Assembly (NCBI GenBank): GCA_947258635.1
Contig: CAMYJM010000020.1
Location: 1 to 14,414 of the forward strand
Source: an uncultured Acidimicrobiaceae bacterium
GTDB lineage: Bacteria; Actinomycetota; Acidimicrobiia; Spongiisociales; UBA5794
Reading direction: 5' to 3'
Length of the DNA stretch: 14,414 nt
Position 1 is the first letter of the stretch. Each line of letters starts with the position of its first letter. Positions 6,469 through 12,618 of this stretch are shown piece after piece. The notes beneath the pieces were generated by a model. That model ran no database searches, was not told where the DNA came from, and was given only the letters and a program-made list of their open reading frames with translations. Both the position numbers and the translations under genes were made by a program.

Positions 6469-7286
6469 CAGATGACGTCTTGTCGCTGGGCGCGCCGCAG
6501 CGCCCAGAACCCGAATAGCAGGGCCGCCAGCCAAACCCCGGTGCCGATGAGATCTCTGATCACTCCCCAGGACTCGCCGGAAAACAAGTCTTGGTAGACC
6601 GATGGCGGCTGAGCCAGGAATCCTGCTTCGACCAGCATCGACGGGATGAAGACGGTCGCCACGACGAAGTAGACGAATATCAATCCCGCCTTGAGCCACA
6701 CCTGCAGGGTGGTGAAGGTCCCCCGGCTCCGCTTGGCGACAAAGAACGCTCCGAGCACAACGGCCACGACCACGGCAAAGATCCCAAAGGCGGCGGTGTA
6801 GGCGAGGACGGCCGGAAAGGGAATCGATTCGCGTGACGCCGGGGCGGCTCCGGGGACCGTTGTCGCCACCGGGGCGGGGGCCCCCAACCCATCCTGGATA
6901 TACGCGGTGACTGCGGCGACCTGCTCTTCCGACAGCGAGAAGGGCGGCATCGCTCCGCTGTAAGTGACCCCGTCGACGACAATCTCCCCAGTCAGGCCTC
7001 CGAGGATCACCTGCGCTACATATGCGGAGTCGGCGACACGCGGGTTGTCCACCAGCGGTGGGAAGACCCCGCTGACCCCGCTGCCGTCCGCCTGGTGGCA
7101 ACCGGCGCAGAAGTCATCGTAGACGGCTCGGCCCTCGGCGAGCAGAGGGTCGGGCGCCGAATCGTCACCCGAATTGGACTCGGTACCGGCAGGTGCCGGC
7201 GCCTCGGTGGCCAGCGCCGCCGCAAAGGGAGAGAGGCCGACGGCGAGAAGGGCGACAGCGATGATCCTGATCAGACGGCTTGTCAT
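6468..7286 (-). CDS. Cytochrome c with three C-terminal membrane helices
   Basis: This is the first gene of the bc-complex operon, encoding a 272-residue exported monohaem cytochrome c fused to a membrane domain. It has an N-terminal signal peptide (hydrophobic core about residues 7-26, AALA-TEAPA region) and a linker rich in Ala, Pro, Glu and Asp. The haem motif is C60-A-G-C63-H64 and the likely axial Met is M113 (GAMPPFS). A Pro/Ala linker (134-155) leads to helices at about 158-184, 193-217 and 243-263. A cytochrome c followed by three helices is unusual. It may dock the haem domain permanently to the complex, or the helices may interact with the flavoprotein encoded next. The start is ATG 7286; the longer open frame to 7484 has basic, low-quality sequence. 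Confidence 0.87.
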   Translation of the reverse strand: MTSRLIRIIAVALLAVGLSPFAAALATEAPAPAGTESNSGDDSAPDPLLAEGRAVYDDFCAGCHQADGSGVSGVFPPLVDNPRVADSAYVAQVILGGLTGEIVVDGVTYSGAMPPFSLSEEQVAAVTAYIQDGLGAPAPVATTVPGAAPASRESIPFPAVLAYTAAFGIFAVVVAVVLGAFFVAKRSRGTFTTLQVWLKAGLIFVYFVVATVFIPSMLVEAGFLAQPPSVYQDLFSGESWGVIRDLIGTGVWLAALLFGFWALRRAQRQDVI

Positions 7287-7456
7287 GTCCTCATCACCGC
7301 GCCAGCCTAACCCGAACCTGAGGGGCCATCGAATAGCGCTAATGTCGCCTTCGATCCCGTCAACGGAGCCGATCGGCGACGCCGGGAGGACGCCCGACGC
7401 GTGACGACGCGGGCGACTGCCGGCCGGCCGTGCCAGGCTGAGGAGGAGGAGAGATC
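7287..7456. promoter_or_regulatory. Divergent promoter region between the bc and ba3 operons
   Basis: These 170 bases separate two operons transcribed away from each other. For the minus strand, TAGGCT (complement of 7304-7309) is a plausible -10 box, giving a very short leader before ATG 7286. For the plus strand, TAATGT (7340-7345) is a possible -10. An inverted repeat ATCGAA (7328-7333)/TTCGAT (7350-7355) and the 8-bp palindrome TAGCGCTA (7334-7341) lie between these boxes and could be an operator. AGGAGGAGGAGAG at 7441-7453 is the ribosome binding site of the small oxidase subunit. Confidence 0.4.
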
Positions 7457-7603
7457 TTGTCAGATTCGCACGTCGATCCGGCACCCGAAGAGGAGTTCGT
7501 CCCTCGCGGCACGATCGCCGTGGTGGCGCTGTTCGTCGCCACGCTGGTTCTGCTGTGGCTGTCCATCTACCTCATCCTGATCGCACGCGGGGTGACGATA
7601 TGA
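7457..7603 (+). CDS. cbaD: ba3-type cytochrome c oxidase small subunit IIa-like protein
   Basis: This small single-helix protein (48 residues) is encoded directly before oxidase subunit II. An acidic N-terminus (SDSHVDPAPEEEF) is followed by PRGT (residues 15-18), one membrane helix (about 19-42) containing WLSIYLILI, and a short C-terminus ARGVTI. P-x-G-T, a helix with an aromatic/Tyr pair and a final R-G is the pattern of subunit IIa of B-family oxidases, which replaces the first helix missing from their subunit II. The start is TTG at 7457, 3 nt after the extended Shine-Dalgarno AGGAGGAGGAGAG. No ATG or GTG occurs earlier in frame within the coding-like part. The TGA stop overlaps the ATG of subunit II (ATGA), so the two are translationally coupled. 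It is short and non-ATG, so easily missed. Confidence 0.8.
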   Translation: MSDSHVDPAPEEEFVPRGTIAVVALFVATLVLLWLSIYLILIARGVTI

Positions 7604-8118
7604 CGGAGACGAGCCACGACGAGGCAGCCAGCTTCGAGGCCGACCCGTTCGAACAACGATGGATCGTGGTGTCGCTCATCTTGCTGATTGCCTTCATGGT
7701 GACGGTCACGATTGCCGGCTTCGCCCTCGGCTTCCAGGTACCAGGCGCTGAGAGCCGCGTCGACCCCCGCACCGTGGCCGACAGCCCCCCGTGGAACGAA
7801 CCGGGGCTGCGGGATCTCGGAGGCGGTGAATACGCCGCCTACGTCATCTCGCGGCAATACCTGTTCGATCCGCGCACCATCACGGTGCCCGTCGGCTCCT
7901 CGGTGACCTTCTATCTGACCAGCATCGATGTGCAGCACGGCTTCCTGCTCCAGAACACCAACGTCAACATGCAGGTGGTTCCGGGCGAGGTCTCCAGGCT
8001 GACCGTCGACTTCGACGAGGCTGGGGAGTTCGACTACATATGCAATGAGTTCTGCGGCGCCGGTCACGCCGCGATGTTCGGGTCGGTCATCGTCGAGGCG
8101 GACGAGGGAGGTGCGTGA
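7600..8118 (+). CDS. cbaB: Cytochrome c oxidase subunit II, ba3 type
   Basis: This is the CuA-carrying subunit that receives electrons from cytochrome c outside the membrane. The 172-residue protein has a single N-terminal membrane helix (about residues 21-44) rather than the two of A-family subunit II, and a cupredoxin domain. CuA ligands are visible: H113 (DVQHGF), C148 and C152 (CNEFC), H156, M159, with E150 between the cysteines giving C-x3-C-x3-H-x2-M. The YVISRQYLFDP segment (81-91) is typical of the B family. The ATG at 7600 overlaps the stop of the IIa gene; the open frame further upstream lies within that gene. Subunit I follows after 3 nt. The SCO and PCuAC genes downstream probably load this copper site. 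Confidence 0.93.
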   Translation: MTETSHDEAASFEADPFEQRWIVVSLILLIAFMVTVTIAGFALGFQVPGAESRVDPRTVADSPPWNEPGLRDLGGGEYAAYVISRQYLFDPRTITVPVGSSVTFYLTSIDVQHGFLLQNTNVNMQVVPGEVSRLTVDFDEAGEFDYICNEFCGAGHAAMFGSVIVEADEGGA

Positions 8119-8121
8119 GCA

Positions 8122-9786
8122 ATGCTGACTCAACAGTCGGTTTATGAGGTCTCCAAGAAGGACCGTCGCTTCGTCGGAGCGCATCTGCTGGTGGCGATCG
8201 GCGCCCTGAGCGTCGGCAGCCTCTTCGGACCGCTCCAAGCTTTCGAATGGTCTGGCCTCGACCTTTACGGGCTGCTCGAACCGCTCGGTCTTGGGGATTA
8301 CTACAAGGGTTTGACGATCCACGGTGTGCTCAACGCGTTGGTGTGGACCACGTTCTTCATCACCGGTTTCCTGACCCTCGTCATGATCGTCGGTCTGAAG
8401 CGGCCGCTGCGCTATCCGACGTTGAACCGCGTCGGCTTCTATACGATGGTCGTGGGCCTCGTGATGGCGGCGATACCGATACTCGCCGGCGCCGCCTCGG
8501 TGCTCTACACGTTCTACCCGCCGCTCGCGGCAAGCTGGGCCTTCTATCTCGGGCTCACCCTCGTCGTGGTCGGTAGCTGGATCGAGGGATACGGGTTCTA
8601 CCTCACCATGGCGGAGTGGCGCCGGGAGAACCCGGGCACGCGCAGCCCCTTCATCGTCCTCGCCGCCCTGATCACGATGGTCATGTGGCAGTTCGCCGCA
8701 CTGGGCATCGCCGTCGAGATCCTGACCATGCTGCTCCCGGCGGCACTCGGCATCATCGACGGCACCGACCCCGAGCTGGGGCGCACGCTGTTCTGGTTCA
8801 CCGGGCACCCGCTCGTATACTTCTGGCTCCTGCCGGCTTACATCTCTTGGTACGGCATGCTGCCCAAGCAGGCCGGCGGCAAGCTCTTCTCGGACACGCT
8901 GGCTCGATTGGCGTTCTGGCTCTTCCTTCTGCTGTCGATCCCGGTCGGGTTCCATCACCAGTTCGCCGACCCCGGCGTTCCGGTGGGCTGGAAGTACATA
9001 CACTCGATCCTCACGTATGGCGTCGCCTTCCCCTCGCTGCTGACACTGTTCACGGTGGTTGCCTCTCTCGAGTACGCGGCTCGCAAACGCGGCGGCCGGG
9101 GCCTCCTCGGATGGATCCGGGCGCTGCCGTGGGGCAATCCGGTCGTGTCCGCCCAGCTCCTCGCCGGAATCCTTTTCATGTTCGGCGGCATCGGCGGGAT
9201 CACCAACGCCAGCTACAGCGTGAACCTCGTGATTCACAACACCGCATGGGTCCCCGGGCACTTCCACCTCACCGTGGCTTCTGCCACGACCCTGTCGTTC
9301 TTCGGCATCAGCTACTGGTTGATCCCGTACCTGACGGGTAAGCCGCTCTGGAAGCCGAAGTGGGCTTCCGTAGTGAACTGGTCGTGGTTCGTGGGCATGA
9401 TGATCTTCTCGAACGCCATGCACGTGCTCGGGCTGCTCGGGGCGCCGCGACGCACCGAGCTCGGCAAGGCCCCCTACGTACCGGACGAGTGGTCGGGACA
9501 TCTGTTCCGCATGAGCCTCGGAGGCGCCATTCTGCTGGTCGGGGTGACGCTGTTCGTCGTCATCGCGGCACGCACCGCGTTCCAGAAGCGGCGATTCGCG
9601 GCCGGCGAAGGCGTCGAGTTCCCGATAGCCGTGTCGATGCGCGACCCGCAGCTGACTCCGCTTTGGCTGGACCGCTTCCGGCCGTGGCTCATCGCAACCG
9701 CCGTTCTGGTCGTCGTCGCCTACGGCCCGCAATTGCTCGATCAGTTCAGCAACGCCTCGTTCAACTCGCCACCCATTTCGCCATAG
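8122..9786 (+). CDS. cbaA: Cytochrome c oxidase subunit I, ba3 type (B-family haem-copper oxidase)
   Basis: This is the catalytic haem/copper subunit that reduces O2 to water and pumps protons, 554 residues with about 13 membrane helices. Low-spin haem ligands are H67 (LTIHGVLNAL) and H382. CuB ligands are H229, H278 and H279 (GFHHQF), with the cross-linking Tyr at Y233 in GHPLVYFW. H380 in VPGHFHLTV is the high-spin haem ligand. The spacings from H229 onward match those of Thermus ba3 subunit I (H233, Y237, H282, H283, H384, H386) with a constant offset of 4, which supports the B-family assignment. The ATG at 8122 has GGGAGGTG (8106-8113) 8 nt upstream. A very long open frame on the opposite strand is a codon-bias shadow. 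Confidence 0.96.
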   Translation: MLTQQSVYEVSKKDRRFVGAHLLVAIGALSVGSLFGPLQAFEWSGLDLYGLLEPLGLGDYYKGLTIHGVLNALVWTTFFITGFLTLVMIVGLKRPLRYPTLNRVGFYTMVVGLVMAAIPILAGAASVLYTFYPPLAASWAFYLGLTLVVVGSWIEGYGFYLTMAEWRRENPGTRSPFIVLAALITMVMWQFAALGIAVEILTMLLPAALGIIDGTDPELGRTLFWFTGHPLVYFWLLPAYISWYGMLPKQAGGKLFSDTLARLAFWLFLLLSIPVGFHHQFADPGVPVGWKYIHSILTYGVAFPSLLTLFTVVASLEYAARKRGGRGLLGWIRALPWGNPVVSAQLLAGILFMFGGIGGITNASYSVNLVIHNTAWVPGHFHLTVASATTLSFFGISYWLIPYLTGKPLWKPKWASVVNWSWFVGMMIFSNAMHVLGLLGAPRRTELGKAPYVPDEWSGHLFRMSLGGAILLVGVTLFVVIAARTAFQKRRFAAGEGVEFPIAVSMRDPQLTPLWLDRFRPWLIATAVLVVVAYGPQLLDQFSNASFNSPPISP

Positions 9787-9822
9787 GCCCAATGGGGGAT
9801 GGCGCCGCGAGCGAGGTCCGGT

Positions 9823-9840
9823 AATCGGCAACGGCCGATT
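9823..9840 (+). terminator. Hairpin downstream of oxidase subunit I
   Basis: AATCGGC (9823-9829) and GCCGATT (9834-9840) form a perfect 7-bp stem with an AACG loop. A run of Gs follows, not Ts. It lies 36 nt after the subunit I stop and just inside the cytochrome c remnant, so it may end or attenuate the oxidase transcript. The pairing is seen; the function is inferred. Confidence 0.35.
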
Positions 9841-9980
9841 GGGGGCCGGGAGTCGACCCCGCCGCCTACAGCGTGCCCGGTTTCCCCGCCGGACAGAAGC
9901 TTCCCGGTTTTGCATCCGTGCTCACTGCGGACGAGATTACGTACCTAGTTGCCTGCCTGCTGACTCTGGAGGATGGATGA
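9825..9980 (+). pseudogene. Truncated cytochrome c remnant (C-terminal part only)
   Basis: The frame ending at TGA 9978-9980 reads like the C-terminal end of a class I cytochrome c. It has VDPAAYSVPGF, then AGQKLPGF, then LTADEITYLVACLLTLEDG. It lines up with the intact downstream gene: VDPDAYVVEGF, AGLMPDD, then LSTAEVAALVDYMLTLGAG. The frame is closed by TAA at 9822-9824, no CxxCH occurs in any frame between the oxidase stop and here, and the axial Met position reads Leu (KLPGF against LMPDD). It therefore cannot bind haem c. The stop still overlaps the next gene's ATG (ATGA). I infer a tandem duplicate that has lost its haem half. A GTG at 9876 could permit a 34-residue peptide. Confidence 0.65.
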
Positions 9981-10381
9981 TCCGCAGCATTGCAGTCGTG
10001 CTGGCGCTGGTGCTGGCTCTGGCCGGCTGCGGCGGCGACACAACGACCGATCCCGGCGATGGCGCCGTCGGCGGCGACGGTGAGGAGCTCTTCAAGCGCA
10101 CCGTGCTCGCCGACAATGCCGGCTGCGTGACCTGCCACTCCCTCACCGCGGGCCGGGTGCTGATCGGGCCCTCACTCGCCGACATCGGGGCTGTCGCGGC
10201 CGACCGCATACCGGGGACGGTGGCGCGCGACTACCTAGAACAATCGATCGTGGACCCTGATGCGTACGTGGTCGAGGGGTTCAGGGCGGGCCTCATGCCG
10301 GATGACTGGGTCGAGGGCGGCCTCTCTACCGCCGAGGTGGCGGCCCTCGTCGATTACATGCTGACGTTGGGCGCGGGATGA
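9977..10381 (+). CDS. Lipoprotein cytochrome c
   Basis: This monohaem cytochrome c is anchored outside the membrane by lipidation. The 134-residue precursor has a signal peptide with lipobox LALAGC (lipidated C18), then a Gly/Asp-rich flexible linker (19-36). The haem motif is C50-V-T-C53-H54, followed by GPSLADIG (64-71), SIVDPDAYVVEGF (90-102) and the likely axial Met M107 (GLMPDD), with a C-terminal helix. It probably donates electrons to the CuA site of the oxidase encoded just upstream. The ATG at 9977 overlaps the stop of the truncated duplicate, and GGAGG (9968-9972) lies 4 nt upstream. The open frame extends upstream to 9839, but that part has no cytochrome features. It ends 13 nt before the convergent gene's stop. 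Confidence 0.9.
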   Translation: MIRSIAVVLALVLALAGCGGDTTTDPGDGAVGGDGEELFKRTVLADNAGCVTCHSLTAGRVLIGPSLADIGAVAADRIPGTVARDYLEQSIVDPDAYVVEGFRAGLMPDDWVEGGLSTAEVAALVDYMLTLGAG

Positions 10382-10383
10382 CC

Positions 10384-10407
10384 GCCGGGTGCCGTCACCC
10401 CGCCGGC
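10384..10407. terminator. Hairpin between convergent genes
   Basis: GGGTG (10387-10391) and CACCC (10396-10400) pair around a CCGT loop; alternatively, outer GCCGG/CCGGC arms (10384-10388/10403-10407) pair. It sits between, and partly over, the stops of two converging genes. There is no T-tract. It could act in both directions. Confidence 0.3.
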
Positions 10408-10817
10408 TCGCCCGACTCCCGGCCGTTCTCGGATGTGCCGGGCACGCGGATCGTGCCGAGAAGGGTGCCGGCGTCATCGATGCGGTACTCGGCGGTACCG
10501 GCGATGACCGTGTCGCCGGCGGCGCGGCGCCATTCGGCGTATAGCTCGTCTCCGGCGCGCTCGGCGGTTCCCGACACCAGCGCTCCGGTAACGATCCATT
10601 CCAGTGCATACTGCTCGCCGGAACTGGTGATGCTCAGGGAGCCGGAATACTCAACCCCAAAGGGATCCACCCCGTTGACGAGCCAGCGCCCCACGAACGG
10701 ATCGGAGGCGCTGCCGGTATCCATCGGATTAGGCGCCGTGAACCACGCGAAGACCACGACGAACAGGATGATGCCAATCGCCCACCGCACGGGTACCGAT
10801 GGCGGGCGGAGTCGCAT
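10395..10817 (-). CDS. Membrane-anchored beta-rich protein of unknown function
   Basis: This 140-residue protein has one N-terminal membrane helix (about residues 12-27) and an exported domain of alternating strands. Its repeating pattern (GRWLVNG, YSGSLSI, EQYALEW, GTAERAGDELYAEWR, GTAEYRI, GTLLGTI) matches small lipocalin-like or autotransporter-like beta-sheet domains. In those, G-x-Y/W strands alternate with 'Gt' and 'gd-L' turns. I do not recognise a named family and see no cofactor-binding motif or cysteine. It is encoded on the opposite strand inside the oxidase/copper cluster, and its ATG abuts the SCO-family ATG (CATATG). No clear Shine-Dalgarno precedes it; a GTG at residue 10 is an alternative start. 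Role in oxidase assembly is possible from context only. Confidence 0.6.
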   Translation of the reverse strand: MRLRPPSVPVRWAIGIILFVVVFAWFTAPNPMDTGSASDPFVGRWLVNGVDPFGVEYSGSLSITSSGEQYALEWIVTGALVSGTAERAGDELYAEWRRAAGDTVIAGTAEYRIDDAGTLLGTIRVPGTSENGRESGEPAG

Positions 10818-11543
10818 ATGACCATGTTGGATCACGAAAGGCCGGGTGTCGAACCGGCTCCAGCTGGCCGGCGCCCCCGACGGCGCCTCTGGATCGCCGC
10901 CGGAACGCTGGCCGCGTTGCTGGTGGCCGGCGTGATGGCTTTTACCATCTTCGAGCCGATCCAGGTGCTCCCCCGGATCCGGCTCGCTCCTGGATTCGCT
11001 CTGACCGACCAGACGGGCGCCACGGTGACCAGCGAGGACCTGCGGGGGTCGGTGGTCTTGTACACCTTCACCTACGACAACTGCGAAGAGCCGTGCGCCG
11101 CCCCGGAGCCGACCATGGCGGAAATCGTGGCCCGGATCGACGAGGTCGACCTCGGCGACACCGGGATGCGATTCGTGACGCTGAGCTTCGACCCCGCCCG
11201 CGACGATCCGGCGGTACTGGCGGCACGCGCCGGCCGGTTCGGAGCCGACGGCCTCCGCTGGACATACGCAATTGCGCCGGTCGACCAGGTGCGCAACATC
11301 GTCGGCAGCGGGTTCAAGACCTGGTTCGAAGATCGCGGCGACGGGACCTTCTCCTTCGATCCGACCCTGGTACTGGTCGACGGGTGGGGAATCGTCCGCG
11401 GCGAGTACCGGTATCAGACCCTGGCCGGCGATGCCGATCGGATCCTCCGCCACATCGGAATCCTCGGCGACGAGCTCCGCAACAGTCACGGCGCCAACAG
11501 CCTGGCGTACGAGGCGGCGCACTTCTTCTTGTGCTACCCATGA
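10818..11543 (+). CDS. SCO1/SenC-family protein, divergent (no conserved copper-binding His)
   Basis: This thioredoxin-fold protein of the SCO family is anchored by one membrane helix (about residues 24-44) and is 241 residues long. The family's CxxxC is present as C89-E-E-P-C93 after VLYTFTYDN. LSFDPARDDPAVL (122-134) corresponds to the usual TVDPxRDT segment. Where SCO proteins have the third copper ligand, a His before the VLVD strand, this one reads FDPTLVLVD (180-188). The His is missing, so copper binding is doubtful and a thiol-disulfide role towards CuA cysteines is more likely. A C-terminal extension ends in AAHFFLCYP (H235, C239), which might supply substitute ligands. The stop overlaps the ATG of the next SCO gene. 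GGCGGAG lies about 8 nt upstream of the ATG; M3 (10824) is an alternative start. Confidence 0.8.
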   Translation: MTMLDHERPGVEPAPAGRRPRRRLWIAAGTLAALLVAGVMAFTIFEPIQVLPRIRLAPGFALTDQTGATVTSEDLRGSVVLYTFTYDNCEEPCAAPEPTMAEIVARIDEVDLGDTGMRFVTLSFDPARDDPAVLAARAGRFGADGLRWTYAIAPVDQVRNIVGSGFKTWFEDRGDGTFSFDPTLVLVDGWGIVRGEYRYQTLAGDADRILRHIGILGDELRNSHGANSLAYEAAHFFLCYP

Positions 11544-12139
11544 CTGTGAAACGTCTTGTCACCATCGCCGTCGCCGTGACCGCTCTGTCGGCTACGGCCT
11601 GGGTCTTTGTCATCCCGCGCCTCAGGCCGCACGTCTTCCACGGGGTCGTGATGCAGTCGGAGACGCCGGCGCCGGCCATCGAGCTGGAGGCGACCACCGG
11701 CGGCCTGGTCGGCCTCGACTCGTTCGCCGGCAAGCTGGTTGTTGTCTACTTTGGATACACCCACTGCCCCGACATCTGCCCGGCCACGCTCGCTTCCCTC
11801 AACAAGGCGCTCGACCTCATGGGCGATGGCGCCGATGATGTTCAGGTCGTCATGGTGACCGTCGACCCCGAACGCGACACCGTCGAGTACCTGGCCGACT
11901 ACATGGCCTACTTCGATGACAGCTTCATCGGCATGACCGGATCGATGGAAGACATCTCGCGTATCGCCACCGCCTACGGCGTCTACTTCGCCGCCGACGA
12001 GGGCGACGCCGAATCGGGGTACACCATCGCCCACAACGCCTCCGTGATGGTCATTGGACGCGATGGGCATCTCCGGCTGATCCTGCCGCCTGACGTCACC
12101 GCCGACGAGATCGCCGCCGATCTGAGGTACCTGCAGTGA
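11540..12139 (+). CDS. SCO1/SenC-family copper chaperone
   Basis: This canonical SCO protein delivers copper to, or reduces, the CuA site of oxidase subunit II outside the membrane. It is 199 residues long with an N-terminal membrane helix (about residues 5-25). The copper ligands are all present: C76-P-D-I-C80 within FGYTHCPDICPATL, and H165 in TIAHNASVMVI. TVDPERDT (107-114) is the conserved family segment. The ATG at 11540 overlaps the stop of the preceding SCO gene (ATGA), and its own stop overlaps the GTG of the PCuAC gene (GTGA), so the three form a coupled copper-delivery unit. The frame is open far upstream, but only as a shadow of the first SCO gene. Confidence 0.92.
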   Translation: MTVKRLVTIAVAVTALSATAWVFVIPRLRPHVFHGVVMQSETPAPAIELEATTGGLVGLDSFAGKLVVVYFGYTHCPDICPATLASLNKALDLMGDGADDVQVVMVTVDPERDTVEYLADYMAYFDDSFIGMTGSMEDISRIATAYGVYFAADEGDAESGYTIAHNASVMVIGRDGHLRLILPPDVTADEIAADLRYLQ

Positions 12140-12570
12140 GAGCCCGGCGGGTGGCCCTGGGGCTGCTCGCGGCAGCGGTGACTCTGGTTCCGGCGGCGTG
12201 CAACTCATCGCGAGGTGTCACCGTCACCGACGGGTGGAGCCGGCCGGTGCCGCCCGTCTCTCCCGCCAGTGCCGTCTTCTTGGAGATATCGAACGACCTG
12301 GACGGCAGAGTGACGCTGACCGGGGCATCCTCGGAGGCGTGCGGTTCCATGGAGCTCCACCAGACGAACATCGACGATGCCGGTGTGATGACCATGCGGC
12401 CGCTGGCCGACGGTTTGCTGCTCGAACCCGGTACGTCAGCCCGGCTGGCTCCCGGAGGAACCCATCTGATGTGCCTCGAGCCGGAAGTATTCGAGGGCTC
12501 GTTCGATGTCGAGCTGGTGCTCGACGGAGCCGCCGCGATCGTGACAACCGTCACTATCGAGGACCGCTAG
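12136..12570 (+). CDS. PCuAC-type periplasmic copper chaperone (DUF461)
   Basis: This lipoprotein copper(I) chaperone of the PCuAC family supplies CuA assembly together with SCO. The 144-residue precursor has a signal peptide with lipobox LVPAAC (lipidated C22). The cupredoxin-like domain contains the family's metal motif: M72-x2-H75, Met at 85/87, then H110-L-M112 in GGTHLMCLE. The spacing H-x11-M-x22-H-x-M is one residue longer in each gap than the commonly quoted H-x10-M-x21-H-x-M, if M87 is used. The opening VTVTDGWSRPVPP is typical. The start is GTG 12136, overlapping the SCO stop. It ends the oxidase/copper cluster; the next gene has its own promoter-like box. Confidence 0.9.
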   Translation: MRARRVALGLLAAAVTLVPAACNSSRGVTVTDGWSRPVPPVSPASAVFLEISNDLDGRVTLTGASSEACGSMELHQTNIDDAGVMTMRPLADGLLLEPGTSARLAPGGTHLMCLEPEVFEGSFDVELVLDGAAAIVTTVTIEDR

Positions 12571-12605
12571 CCAATCCGCCCGGCCGCCGTAAGGCCCCGA
12601 TCGGA

Positions 12606-12611
12606 TAGAGT
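12606..12611 (+). promoter_or_regulatory. Candidate leaderless -10 box (TAGAGT)
   Basis: TAGAGT ends 7 nt before the ATG at 12619, the same hexamer and spacing as at 1993-1998. No purine-rich ribosome binding site lies between it and the ATG, consistent with a leaderless mRNA. Confidence 0.5.
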
Positions 12612-12618
12612 CGCCGCC

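Noticed and set aside
6469..7101. N-terminal extension of the GltD-like protein by 211 residues
   Set aside because: It overlaps the cytochrome c gene entirely, has Arg/Gly-rich shadow composition, and ATG 6468 gives a TGATG overlap and the normal GltD N-terminal Cys domain.
9822..9824. Readthrough or recoding of the TAA at the 5' side of the cytochrome c remnant
   Set aside because: TAA is not a selenocysteine codon, and upstream sequence lacks CxxCH or any cytochrome-like sequence in all three frames.
7567..9915. A 782-codon open frame on the minus strand opposite the oxidase genes
   Set aside because: It mirrors the codon bias of the ba3 subunit II and I genes. Its product is a Glu/Arg/His/Gly-rich sequence with no domain pattern, whereas the plus strand encodes full oxidase subunits with all metal ligands.
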